Below, piece after piece: positions 42,382 to 51,144 of a DNA stretch of 64,000 nucleotides (positions are counted from its first letter, which is position 1; every line of letters begins with the position of its first letter). The translations under genes were made by a program, and so were the position numbers. The stretch is from Luteimonas sp. MC1750. GTDB lineage: Bacteria; Pseudomonadota; Gammaproteobacteria; Xanthomonadales; Xanthomonadaceae. The DNA lies in contig NZ_CP067113.1 in assembly GCF_016615955.1 (NCBI RefSeq), positions 1,302,001 through 1,366,000 of the forward strand, written 5' to 3'. The notes under the pieces were generated by a model. It was not told where the DNA came from. It saw only the letters and a program-made list of their open reading frames with translations, and made no database searches.

Positions 42382-44040
42382 ATGCCTGCAGTCGATCCAC
42401 AGCACACGTCTCCAAGCGCGGGCCAGTCCCCGCGCCGATGGCGTGTCCACGCCTTGGCCATCGCCGCCGCGCTTCCTGCGATCGCCGTCGCCGCCGCTTT
42501 TCCTGTAGGAGCGGCTACAGCCGCGATGGCGGCATCCCCTGGACAGGCGACGGATGCGCGCGAGTCGCGGACCATCGACGCCGGTGGCAGGGCGATCGCG
42601 GCTGTAGCCGCTCCTACAGGGGACACGGTGGCGAATGCCGACATCGGGGCGCGGTTGGTCGCGCCGCCGGACATCGTCGAGCGCGTCGACTCGGGTGACT
42701 TCAAGGGCGCCGAGGCCGCGATTGCCGCGGCGCTTTCCGACGCCTCGCTCAGCACCGACCAGCGCACCGCGCTCGAATTCCAGCGCGAGCGCATGCGCCG
42801 CATCCTGCTCGACTTCCGCCTGGACGAGGCCGCTGCCAAGGCGCGCCTGCGCCGCGACATCCCCGACCTCACCGACGCCGAGTTCGCGCGCTGGGACGCT
42901 GCCGGCCTCATCGAGGCGCGGGTGATCGACGGTGAGCGCCGCTGGTTCAGCCGCGGACCCTCCAACCTGTTTCGACTCAGCGAAGAGGCGCGCCAGCGCC
43001 GCGCGACTCCGCTGAAGTTCTACGACAGCCCGCTGGAAGTCGCGCATCCGCACCACGCCGCCGTGCGCGAGGCGGCCGTGGCGAGCGGCGAGCGCTCGGT
43101 CGCGCCGCAGCGCGTGCGCGTGACCCAGTCGCTGACGGTGAAGCCCGACACGGTGCCTGCAGGCGAGACGCTCCGCGCCTGGCTGCCATTCCCGCGCGCG
43201 ATCGACGGCCAGCAGGAGGGCATCGCGCTGCAGTCGACGGTCCCGGCGCGCCACCAGCTCGCGCCCGAATCCGCGCTGCAGCGCACCGTGTACATGGAAG
43301 CACCGGCCATCGCCGGCCAGCCCACCGCGTTCTCGGTGACCTACGAATTGACGGTCAACGCGCAGTACGCTGATATCGACCCCGCCCGCGTGGTCCCGGC
43401 GGACATCACGCCCGAGCTCGCGCCCTTCGTCGCCGAGCGCGCCCCGCACGTGGTCTTCAGCGATGCCATGCGCCTGGAGTCGGCGCGGATCGTGGGCGAC
43501 GAGACCAACCCCTACCGCATCGCGCAGAAGCTCTTCGCCGCCGTCGACCGGATTCCATGGGCCGGGGCCCGCGAGTACTCGACCATCAGCAACATCGGCC
43601 AGCACGCACTGGAGCAGGGCCACGCCGACTGCGGCCAGCAGACCCTGCTGCTGATCACCCTGCTGCGCATGAACGGCATTCCCGCGCGCTGGCAGTCGGG
43701 CTGGATCTTCTCCGACGGCGACTACAACAACATGCACGACTGGGGCTGGATGTACCTGGCCCCCTACGGCTGGGTCCCGATGGACGTGACCTTCGGTCGT
43801 CTGCCGGGTGCCGACGGGAAACTCCAGGATTTCTACCTTGGCGGCCTCGACGCCTGGCGCATCGCGTTCAACGACGACTGGTCGCGCGAATTCGTGCCGG
43901 CCAAGCGCCACCCACGTTCCGAAACCGTCGACCTGCAGCGCGGGGAAGTCGAGTGGGACGGCGGCAACCTGTATTTCGACCAGTGGAATTACGACTTCGA
44001 GTGGCAGTTGCTGCCACCGGTCACGGACGACGGCACCTGA
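42382..44040 (+). CDS. Exported transglutaminase-like protein with REP-derived segment
   Basis: A 552-residue protein. N-terminal hydrophobic stretch (about 22-48) acts as signal peptide or anchor; residues 41-50 and 69-82 are encoded by two inverted REP elements ('PVGAATAAMA', 'AIAAVAAPTGD'). A middle domain of mixed strands follows, then the transglutaminase core with triad C417 ('HADCGQQTLLL'), H452 ('MHDWGWMYL') and D468 ('PMDVTFG'). Such papain-like proteins in the periplasm are usually peptidases or amidases. ATG 42382 follows a weak ribosome site. First of a plus-strand series with a TonB receptor and a beta-lactamase-family protein, divergent from the murein peptidase operon. Confidence 0.82.
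   Translation: MPAVDPQHTSPSAGQSPRRWRVHALAIAAALPAIAVAAAFPVGAATAAMAASPGQATDARESRTIDAGGRAIAAVAAPTGDTVANADIGARLVAPPDIVERVDSGDFKGAEAAIAAALSDASLSTDQRTALEFQRERMRRILLDFRLDEAAAKARLRRDIPDLTDAEFARWDAAGLIEARVIDGERRWFSRGPSNLFRLSEEARQRRATPLKFYDSPLEVAHPHHAAVREAAVASGERSVAPQRVRVTQSLTVKPDTVPAGETLRAWLPFPRAIDGQQEGIALQSTVPARHQLAPESALQRTVYMEAPAIAGQPTAFSVTYELTVNAQYADIDPARVVPADITPELAPFVAERAPHVVFSDAMRLESARIVGDETNPYRIAQKLFAAVDRIPWAGAREYSTISNIGQHALEQGHADCGQQTLLLITLLRMNGIPARWQSGWIFSDGDYNNMHDWGWMYLAPYGWVPMDVTFGRLPGADGKLQDFYLGGLDAWRIAFNDDWSREFVPAKRHPRSETVDLQRGEVEWDGGNLYFDQWNYDFEWQLLPPVTDDGT
42502..42622 (+). repeat. Inverted REP pair (REPIN) inside a coding sequence
   Basis: Copy 1 at 42502-42528 (CCTGTAGGAGCGGCTACAGC at its start) and inverse copy 2 at 42592-42621, about 63 bases apart. 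Both are in frame within the transglutaminase-like gene and contain no stop. The 121-base unit interrupts the region between the signal peptide and the mature domain. Confidence 0.85.
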
Positions 44041-44086
44041 TCCACCGCCAACCAACACCTGCACACCTGTTCCGGGGAGAACCGCA

Positions 44087-47068
44087 ATGAAGGCCAGCCA
44101 CACCCGATTCCGCCGAGCCGCACTCTGTATCGCCCTGGGCACCTGCCTGTCCGCACTGGCGCCGGTGGCGCTGGCGCAGAGCGCCACCGGCGCGGTCGCC
44201 GGGCGCGCCAGCGCGGGCGACCAGATCCAGGTGGTCAACGCCACCACCGGCGCCACCCGCACCGTGACCGCGGGCGCCGACGGCAGCTATCGCCTGGGCC
44301 AGCTGCAGGTCGGCAACTACAGCGTGCAGGTCCTGCGCGACGGCGCCGCCGTGGGTGAGCCGGTGCCTGTGAGCGTGGGACTCGGCGGCACCACCACCGT
44401 CAACCTCGGCAGCGCCGGCGGCGTGGCCGACATGGCCGCGGTGACCGTGGTCGGCGACCGGGTGGTGAACCGGGTCGACGTGCGTTCGACCGAGACCGCG
44501 ACCAACGTGACACGCGAGCAGATTTCCCGCCTGCCGGTCGACCAGAGCCTGGCTTCGGTGGCGCTGCTGGCCCCGGGCGTGGTCGCGTCGGGTGCGACGT
44601 TTGGCGGCCTGACCTTCGGCGGCGCGTCGGTCGCCGAGAACGCGGTCTACATCAACGGTCTCAACGTGACCGATCCGTATCGCCGGCAGGGCTTCTCGTC
44701 GGTGCCGTTCGGCTTCTACGACGAATTCCAGGTCAAGACCGGCGGCTACTCGGCGGAGTTCGGCCGCAGCACCGGTGGCGTGATCAACGCCGTGACCCGG
44801 TCGGGCGGCAACGAGTTCCAGTCTGGCGTGGAACTCACGATGGAGCCTTCGGCCTGGGCTTCGTCCAGGAACGACCACTATCACGACGACGGCACGCTGG
44901 ATGAGCGCGACCGGACCAGTCGCGACGGGAACTCGTTCTACAAGGCCAACGTGTGGGCGTCCGGCGCCCTGGTGAAGGACCGTCTGTTCTTCTTCGGCAT
45001 GTACGAAGTGCGCGACAGCAGCCCCAAGGACATCGACGAGACCGAGGCCTACCTGACCAAGGGCGACAACGATTTCTGGGGCGCCAAGCTCGATTGGCAG
45101 ATCAACGACAACCACCTGCTGGAGCTCTTGGCCTTCTCCGACAAGGCCGAATCCACCACGCGGACCTACGACTATGACTGGGCTTCGGGCCGGACCGGCG
45201 ACCAGAGCGGCGAATCGACCGCGGGCTCCGGCGGCGACAGCTGGTCGGTGACCTACACCGGACATTTCAGCGACAACTTCGTCGCCAAGGCGATGTACGG
45301 CATCAACGAGCGCAGCGCCACCAGCAGCAGCCCGTGGGATGCCGACTGCAGCATCGTGACGGTGTCCGGCTCGGCGCGGCAGGACTGGGGTTGCCATCCC
45401 ACCAACAGCAGCATCAGCGGGCGCGTGGACGAGCGCGAGGCCATCCGGCTCGACTTCGAGTGGACGCTGGGCGACCACCTGCTGCGCTTCGGCGTCGACC
45501 AGGAGGTGATGGATTCCAACAGCTCCGTGCGCTATCCGGGCGATGGCCGCAGCTACCAGGTGCAGAACGTCACTCCCGGCGCATCGCTGAACGGGACCGT
45601 CGTTCCTCCGGGCGTGACCCGTATCGTCGATGCGCGCCGCTACATCACCGGTGCCCCGGTAACCACCGAGGCACAGGCGTTCTACCTCGAGGACAACTGG
45701 AGCGTCACCCCCAACCTCCTGCTGAACCTCGGCGTGCGCTTCGACAAGTTCCACAACAAGCTGGCGTCGGGCGCCACCTTCGCCCGCGCTGACTTCGAGG
45801 ACATGGTGTCTCCCCGCGTCGGCTTCAGCTGGGACATGAAGGGTGACGGCACCACCAAGCTGTTCGCGAACGCCGGCCGCTACTACCTGCCGCTGACCAA
45901 CAAGCTGACCGACTACTTCGGCGGCGGCACCACCGACGAGCACACCTACTACGTGTTCAACGGCTGGACCGACATGATCGATCCGATCACCGGGGCGCCG
46001 TACCGGGTCCCGAGCCTCGGCGCGCAGATTGGCGCCGTCAACACCGACATGAACGCGCCGCCGCCGGACGACGTGCGCACCGCGGTCGCGCGCGACCTGA
46101 AGCAGGTCTACCAGGACGAGTTCATCGTCGGCTTCCAGCAGGCCATCAACCAGGCCTGGTCGTACGGCGTCAACGCGACCTACCGGGAAGTGACGCGCTC
46201 GGTGGAAGACGCGCGCATCAACCACGTCGAAGGCTGCGACTGGTACTCGGGCGACTGGCCGATCATCAACCCGGGCGAGTCGGTCACGCTGTGGTGTCCG
46301 GACACCGAGGACTGGGTGCAGTTCGACTCGTCGCGCGACGGCTACATCGCCTCGTTCGGCAACGGCGCTGTCATGGGGTACAGCAAGCCCAAGCGCACCT
46401 ACAAGGCCGTCGAGTTCCAGCTGGATCGCGCGTGGGACGACAAGTGGGCGGTGAACTTCAGCTACCTCTGGTCGAAGACCGAGGGCAACCTCGAGGGCCC
46501 GGTCAACTCCGACACCGGCTACGCCGACACCAACCTGGTGCAGCACTTCGACCATCCCGCCAACAACGAGCGCTATGGCGTGCTGTTCAACGACTTCCGC
46601 CACCAGTTCAAGCTGCGCGGCAGCTATCGCCTCAACGAGATGTGGAGCTTCGGCGCCACCGCGACCGCGCGTTCGGGCGGTCCGATCACGGCCTTCGGCG
46701 TGGTCTGGCCGGATGACACCCGCAGCGCCGGTGGCCCTGGCGAGTTCAGCGGCGGCGGCTCCGGCTGGCTGTGCGTGGCCAACTGCAACAACCCGGCCAC
46801 GCGCGAGCTGGTCTACTCCGAGCGCGGCGCCTTCGGTCGCATGCCGTGGGTGAAGGACGTCGGCGTCAACGTGACCTGGACGCTGCCGGTGGAGGACATC
46901 GACCTCAAGGCGCGCTTCTCGGTCTACAACCTGTTCAACAGCCAGACCATGGTGAACGTGCACTCGCGCTACGAGAGCACGCCGGGTACGCGGATGCCGT
47001 ACTTCGGGCAGGGAACCGCGTGGCAGGCCCCGCGCTACGCGCAGCTGGTCGTGACCTGGAACTTCTGA
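44087..47068 (+). CDS. TonB-dependent outer-membrane receptor (Oar-like)
   Basis: A 993-residue protein: signal peptide ('LSALAPVALAQ'), an N-terminal carboxypeptidase-regulatory-like domain (about 35-110, 'IQVVNATTGATRTVTAGADGSYRL'), plug domain ('QISRLPVDQSLASVALLAPGVV', 'YINGLNVTDPY', 'QVKTGGYSAEFGRSTGGVIN'), then a long 22-strand barrel ending in 'QLVVTWNF'. The layout is that of Oar-like receptors of xanthomonads. The plug domain's 'YINGLNV' is the typical pattern. Substrate unknown; the neighbours suggest murein peptides or oligopeptides. Confidence 0.9.
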   Translation: MKASHTRFRRAALCIALGTCLSALAPVALAQSATGAVAGRASAGDQIQVVNATTGATRTVTAGADGSYRLGQLQVGNYSVQVLRDGAAVGEPVPVSVGLGGTTTVNLGSAGGVADMAAVTVVGDRVVNRVDVRSTETATNVTREQISRLPVDQSLASVALLAPGVVASGATFGGLTFGGASVAENAVYINGLNVTDPYRRQGFSSVPFGFYDEFQVKTGGYSAEFGRSTGGVINAVTRSGGNEFQSGVELTMEPSAWASSRNDHYHDDGTLDERDRTSRDGNSFYKANVWASGALVKDRLFFFGMYEVRDSSPKDIDETEAYLTKGDNDFWGAKLDWQINDNHLLELLAFSDKAESTTRTYDYDWASGRTGDQSGESTAGSGGDSWSVTYTGHFSDNFVAKAMYGINERSATSSSPWDADCSIVTVSGSARQDWGCHPTNSSISGRVDEREAIRLDFEWTLGDHLLRFGVDQEVMDSNSSVRYPGDGRSYQVQNVTPGASLNGTVVPPGVTRIVDARRYITGAPVTTEAQAFYLEDNWSVTPNLLLNLGVRFDKFHNKLASGATFARADFEDMVSPRVGFSWDMKGDGTTKLFANAGRYYLPLTNKLTDYFGGGTTDEHTYYVFNGWTDMIDPITGAPYRVPSLGAQIGAVNTDMNAPPPDDVRTAVARDLKQVYQDEFIVGFQQAINQAWSYGVNATYREVTRSVEDARINHVEGCDWYSGDWPIINPGESVTLWCPDTEDWVQFDSSRDGYIASFGNGAVMGYSKPKRTYKAVEFQLDRAWDDKWAVNFSYLWSKTEGNLEGPVNSDTGYADTNLVQHFDHPANNERYGVLFNDFRHQFKLRGSYRLNEMWSFGATATARSGGPITAFGVVWPDDTRSAGGPGEFSGGGSGWLCVANCNNPATRELVYSERGAFGRMPWVKDVGVNVTWTLPVEDIDLKARFSVYNLFNSQTMVNVHSRYESTPGTRMPYFGQGTAWQAPRYAQLVVTWNF

Positions 47069-47138
47069 CGGGCGCAGGGCGCGGGTGGTCGGGTGGCGGT
47101 CCGGAGCCGCCACCCGCTCCATCCGCAAGGGAGTAGGT

Positions 47139-48734
47139 GTGGCAGGAAAGGGTGTCCTCTTCGCGGCCGTTGCCACGGCCGCGATTTTTTTCGCCACGTG
47201 CCCGGTGCAAGCCGGCGGCGATGACTGGCCTTCGCAGGCCGTGGCCGCGGCGGTGGACGACGCGGCGGCGCATTACGGCCTTCCGGGCATCGCCGTGGGC
47301 GTGGTGGAAGGCGGCGAAGTGCGGCAGATCGAGCTGCGCGGCGAGGGTGTCGCCGGCAGCGGCGAAGCCATCACCGCCGACACGCTGTTCAAGGTCGCAT
47401 CCAATACCAAGGCCATGACCGCCGCGCTGCTGGCGCGCCAGGTCGATGCCGGCCTGCTGGCCTGGGACGATCCGGTGGTGAAGCACCTGCCGGGCTTCCG
47501 CATGCACGAGGACTGGGTCACCCGCGAGATGCAGGTGCGCGACCTGCTGATCCACAACAGCGGCCTCGGCCCCGGGGCCGGGGACCTGATGCTCTGGCCG
47601 GAACCCAATGCCTTCACCCTTGAGGACGTGATCGCCGGCCTGGCCCACCTGAAGCCGCGCTGGAGCTTCCGCTCCCGCTACGCCTACGACAACACGCTCT
47701 ACATCGTGGCCGGGGAAGTCGCGGCCGCGGCGGGCGGGGCGCCCTACGACGTGCTGCTGCGCCGCGAGGTGTTCGAGCCGCTGGGCATGGACGGCTGCCG
47801 CATCGGCGAGTGGCGCGTCGACGAGGCCGGCCCGGTGGCCGCGCCGCACGGGCGCCGCGACGGCAGCTGGGTGGCGCGGCCCGATGGCCCGCTGGTCGCG
47901 GACATGCCGATGGCCGCGGCCGGTGGCGTGCGCTGCAGCCTGCAGGACATGCTGCGCTGGGTGCAGGCCTGGTTGGATCCTGCCACCGCCGGCCCGGACG
48001 GGCGGCCATGGCTGTCGGCAACGCAGCGCAGCGCCGTCTGGACGGCACACATGCCGTTGCCGCTGACCACGCGCATGCGCGACTGGAACCGCAGCCACTA
48101 TTCCGCCTACGGCTACGGCTGGCGCCTGAGCGACGTCGACGGCACGGCCAAGGTCGCGCATACCGGCACGCTGTCGGGCATGTATTCCGCCGTGACCCTG
48201 CTGCCCGAGCGGGACGTCGGCTTCGTGATCCTGATCAACGGCGATGCGGGCGACGCGCGGACCGTGCTCGAGCAGACGCTTGGCAAGCACTTCAGCGCGC
48301 CGCAGGAACGGCGCAACGTCGCGCACTACGTCCAGGCGCTGGCCGCCGGGCCCGGTCCGCAGGACGCGGCCTCCGGAGACGGGCAGGGTGCGGCACGCGC
48401 GCCGGTCGCCGCAGCCCCCGCGCCGGCCTGGCTGGGCCGCTACCGCGATCCATGGTTGGGCGAGGTCACGGTCTGTCGCTCGGGCGACGGCGTCCGCTTC
48501 ACGTCGGCCAAGTCGCCGCGGCTGTCGGGACCGGTGCTCCGTGCGGGAGGCAGGCTCCTGGTCGACTTCGACACCCTCGGCCCTGACGCCGACGCATGGC
48601 TCGACGTTGGTGGCGAGGCTGGCGGCAGGCCAGGGCTGACGATGGCCAAGGTCGATCCCGAGGCGGACTTCAGCTACGACTACGAGGATCTGGCGTTCAC
48701 CTACGTCCGGGCCTGCGAGGCTGCCGGTCTGTGA
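47139..48734 (+). CDS. Serine beta-lactamase-family hydrolase (class C/DD-peptidase type)
   Basis: A 531-residue exported protein (signal 'AAVATAAIFFATCPVQAGG'). Active-site motifs: S88-N-T-K91, Y183-D-N185 and H341-T-G343 (in place of KTG), as in class C-related esterases and D-aminopeptidases. A C-terminal domain (about 430-531) of beta strands is as in DAP/EstB-like proteins. GTG 47139 is preferred (SD AAGGGAG at 47127) over GTG 47085. Could cut D-amino peptides of murein; a lactamase role is less likely. Follows the TonB receptor by 70 bases. Confidence 0.82.
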   Translation: MAGKGVLFAAVATAAIFFATCPVQAGGDDWPSQAVAAAVDDAAAHYGLPGIAVGVVEGGEVRQIELRGEGVAGSGEAITADTLFKVASNTKAMTAALLARQVDAGLLAWDDPVVKHLPGFRMHEDWVTREMQVRDLLIHNSGLGPGAGDLMLWPEPNAFTLEDVIAGLAHLKPRWSFRSRYAYDNTLYIVAGEVAAAAGGAPYDVLLRREVFEPLGMDGCRIGEWRVDEAGPVAAPHGRRDGSWVARPDGPLVADMPMAAAGGVRCSLQDMLRWVQAWLDPATAGPDGRPWLSATQRSAVWTAHMPLPLTTRMRDWNRSHYSAYGYGWRLSDVDGTAKVAHTGTLSGMYSAVTLLPERDVGFVILINGDAGDARTVLEQTLGKHFSAPQERRNVAHYVQALAAGPGPQDAASGDGQGAARAPVAAAPAPAWLGRYRDPWLGEVTVCRSGDGVRFTSAKSPRLSGPVLRAGGRLLVDFDTLGPDADAWLDVGGEAGGRPGLTMAKVDPEADFSYDYEDLAFTYVRACEAAGL

Positions 48735-48818
48735 CGCGCAGCACGGGGGGCGGCAAGCCCTCCGGATAACATGTTGCGAAGCAGCATCGACCGTTTCCGC
48801 TGCTCCATGGAGGGGAGC

Positions 48819-49652
48819 GTGACGGAATTTCCAGGCAAAGGGCGACGCATCCTCGTGGTCGAGGACGATGCCACCAACCGCAGCGTGCTGGCCCGCCAGC
48901 TGGCCATGGTCGGCGTCGACGCGGAGATGGCCGGCAACGGCATGGAAGGCCTGGAACGGTGGCGCGGCGGCGACTTCGCCCTGGTCCTGAGCGACCTGCA
49001 CATGCCGGTCATGGACGGCTTCGGCCTGGTGCGTGCGATCCGCAACGAAGAGGCGGCCATCAGGACGCCCGTGCTGGCCTTCAGCGCCGACGTGCGCATC
49101 GGACAGGCCGAAAAGGCGCGTGACGCCGGTTTCGATGAATTCCTGGCCAAGCCCATGCAGCTCGACGGGCTGCGCGCGGTGCTGGGCCGCTGGCTGGCGG
49201 CGCCGGCAACGCCGGCATCCGCGCGGGCGGCCCCGGGCCTAGCCAGCCAGGCACGCGCGGACGGCATCCTGCCTTGCGCCGAGTTCGATGCCGGCGCGCT
49301 CCGCGAACTGGTTGGCGACGAACCCGCGGTGGTGCTGGAGATCCTGGCCTATTTCGACGAGGTCGCGACCGGCATCCGCGCCGACCTGCTGGCCGCCGCG
49401 GCCGCGGGCGATGCCGCCGGGGCCGGGATGCTGGCACACCGGCTGAAGTCGTCCGCGCGATCGGTCGGCGCCGCGCCGCTGGGCCTGCTGTGCGCGCGGC
49501 TCGAGGAACACGCCGGGTCGGTGCAGGGCGCGGGTTTCGCCGCGCTGGTGGACGAAGTGGTGCAGGCGCTCGACGCGGCGCTGGTGGCGATGCGCCGCTG
49601 GCGCGCCGTTGGCGGCGCGCGTGGGCAGGACATGACGAGGTACGCGCTTTGA
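48819..49652 (+). CDS. REC-Hpt phosphorelay protein
   Basis: A 277-residue protein: response-regulator receiver with acidic patch 'EDDATNRSV', phosphoacceptor Asp59 in 'LSDLHMPVMDG' and Lys in 'FLAKPMQ'; then a Hpt domain with phospho-His207 in 'AHRLKSSARSVG'. The layout is that of the C-terminal half of a hybrid sensor kinase without kinase. GTG 48819 is chosen because GGAGGGGA lies 8 bases before; ATG 48771 would add 16 residues. Coupled to the next gene. Confidence 0.8.
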   Translation: MTEFPGKGRRILVVEDDATNRSVLARQLAMVGVDAEMAGNGMEGLERWRGGDFALVLSDLHMPVMDGFGLVRAIRNEEAAIRTPVLAFSADVRIGQAEKARDAGFDEFLAKPMQLDGLRAVLGRWLAAPATPASARAAPGLASQARADGILPCAEFDAGALRELVGDEPAVVLEILAYFDEVATGIRADLLAAAAAGDAAGAGMLAHRLKSSARSVGAAPLGLLCARLEEHAGSVQGAGFAALVDEVVQALDAALVAMRRWRAVGGARGQDMTRYAL

Positions 49653-50872
49653 AGATCCTGGTAGTCGACGACGACGATTTCACCACCCGGCTGCTGCACA
49701 TCCAGCTGCGGGCGCTGGGCCTGCGGAAGAGCGGGTACTCCAGCATCGAGCTGTGCTCGCGCGGAGAGGAAGCCCTGGAGCGGCTGTCGGCGGATCCGGC
49801 CGGCGTCGGCCTGGTGATCTGCGACCTGCGCATGCCCGGCATGGACGGCGTCGAGTTCGTGCGCCATCTGGCCCAGGCCGGTTTCGGCGGCGCGCTGGCG
49901 CTGATGAGCGGCGCCGACGCGCGGGTGCTGCAGGCCGCGGAACAGGTGGCGCGCGCCCAGGGGCTGCATGTCCTCGGCACGCTGGCCAAGCCGGTGCAGC
50001 CCGCGGCGCTGCGCGCCCTGCTGGACGGCCATCGCGACGCCGACGGCAGGGGCGACGCAGGCGAGGCGTCGGCCGGGTTCTCCGCGCAGGACGCGGCCGA
50101 ACTGGAATCGGCGATCACGGCCGGCGAGCTGTTCAACCTCTACCAGCCGAAGGTGGACCTGCACAGCGGTGAAGTGGTCGCGGTCGAGGCCCTGGCGCGC
50201 TGGCAGCACCGCACGCGCGGCATCGTCATGCCGGCCGAGTTTGTCCCGCTGGCCGAGAAGGCCGGGCTGATCCGCCCGCTGGCGCGCGTCGTGCTGTCCA
50301 ACGCGCTGCACGACGCCCGCAACTGGACGACCGGCGGCCGCGAACTGGACGTCGCGGTCAACCTGACCATGGCGAACCTGGCCACGCTCGACATCCCGGA
50401 GCGCATCGCCCGCCTGGCCGCGGCCGCGGGCTTCCCGCTGGAGCGACTGGTGCTCGAGCTGTCCGAGAGCCACCTGCCGACGGAGCCACAGGCGCAGCTG
50501 GACATCATGACGAGGCTGCGCCTGAAGGGTGTCCGGCTGGCGATCGACGAGTTCGGCACCGGCTTTTCCAACCTCGCGCAGCTGCGGGAGATGCCGTTCT
50601 CCGAGCTCAAGATCGACCGGGGCTTCGTCCGCGGCGTCGCCCACGACCCGTCGCGTCGCGCGATGGTGCAGGCGGCGCTGGCGCTGGCACGCGAACTCGA
50701 CGTGCAGACCGTGGCGGTCGGGGTCGAGACCACCGACGACCTGGCGTGCCTGCGGGAGTTCGGCTGCCACATCGGCCAGGGCGTGCTGATCGCCGAGCCG
50801 ATGCCGGCGTCGGACGTGATGCGCTGGGTCACGGGCTGGCCGTCGATGCGCGGCGGGTTGATGGCGGCCTAG
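49649..50872 (+). CDS. REC-EAL protein with degenerate EAL active site
   Basis: A 407-residue protein: receiver domain (Asp59 in 'ICDLRMPGMDG') and an EAL domain from about residue 150. Kept catalytic features: E180-A-L, Asn ('NLTMAN'), Glu ('ELSES'), D300 ('IDEFGTGFS'), Lys-x-Asp ('KIDRGF'), Gln ('IGQGVLI'). Changed: the second Asp of DDFG is Glu301, and EGVE reads V357-G-V-E, so a key metal/base Glu is lost. It is probably a c-di-GMP binder or weak phosphodiesterase. TTG start at 49649 overlaps the stop of the REC-Hpt gene. Closed by a strong terminator. Confidence 0.82.
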   Translation: MKILVVDDDDFTTRLLHIQLRALGLRKSGYSSIELCSRGEEALERLSADPAGVGLVICDLRMPGMDGVEFVRHLAQAGFGGALALMSGADARVLQAAEQVARAQGLHVLGTLAKPVQPAALRALLDGHRDADGRGDAGEASAGFSAQDAAELESAITAGELFNLYQPKVDLHSGEVVAVEALARWQHRTRGIVMPAEFVPLAEKAGLIRPLARVVLSNALHDARNWTTGGRELDVAVNLTMANLATLDIPERIARLAAAAGFPLERLVLELSESHLPTEPQAQLDIMTRLRLKGVRLAIDEFGTGFSNLAQLREMPFSELKIDRGFVRGVAHDPSRRAMVQAALALARELDVQTVAVGVETTDDLACLREFGCHIGQGVLIAEPMPASDVMRWVTGWPSMRGGLMAA

Positions 50873-50890
50873 CCGCTGCACAAACAAGAA

Positions 50891-50913
50891 CCCCCGGCAA
50901 GCCGGGGGTTTTT
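50891..50913 (+). terminator. Rho-independent terminator
   Basis: CCCCCGGC (50891-50898), loop AA, GCCGGGGG (50901-50908), then TTTTT (50909-50913), 19 bases after the EAL stop. Confidence 0.92.
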
Positions 50914-50921
50914 GCTGGATC

Positions 50922-50996
50922 TGGTGGGCGGTGCAGGGATCGAACCTGCGACCCTTGCCGTGTGAAGGCAATGCTCTACCGCTGAGCTAACCGCCC
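50922..50996 (-). tRNA. tRNA-Val (anticodon CAC)
   Basis: 75 nt with CCA, minus strand. Acceptor GGGCGGT/ACCGCCC; anticodon arm TTGCC-TTCACAC-GGCAA gives CAC; T-arm GTTCGATCC. Convergent with the REC-EAL gene. Confidence 0.95.
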
Positions 50997-51144
50997 GAAG
51001 TGGCCGCGCAGTATACAGCAGCGGGCACGGGGTCCCGCAAGCCCCCGGGGCGGTCCCGGGCCGCCGCGATGCGCCCCGTTTCACCGCCGTCTCACCACCC
51101 CGGGCCTAGCGTCCGGAGTCCTTCCATCGACATGCGAGGCCTCC

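Noticed and set aside
39635..42508. 957-codon plus-strand ORF opposite the epimerase and C40 peptidase genes
   Set aside because: Antisense shadow; His/Asp/Ala-rich low-complexity translation with no domain.
44021..47197. 1058-codon minus-strand ORF opposite the TonB receptor
   Set aside because: Antisense shadow of a receptor with signal peptide, plug and barrel; high Val/His/Arg content.
47139..48734. Acquired beta-lactamase resistance gene
   Set aside because: HTG in place of KTG, long C-terminal domain and context with murein peptidases fit a peptidase/esterase of the same fold better.
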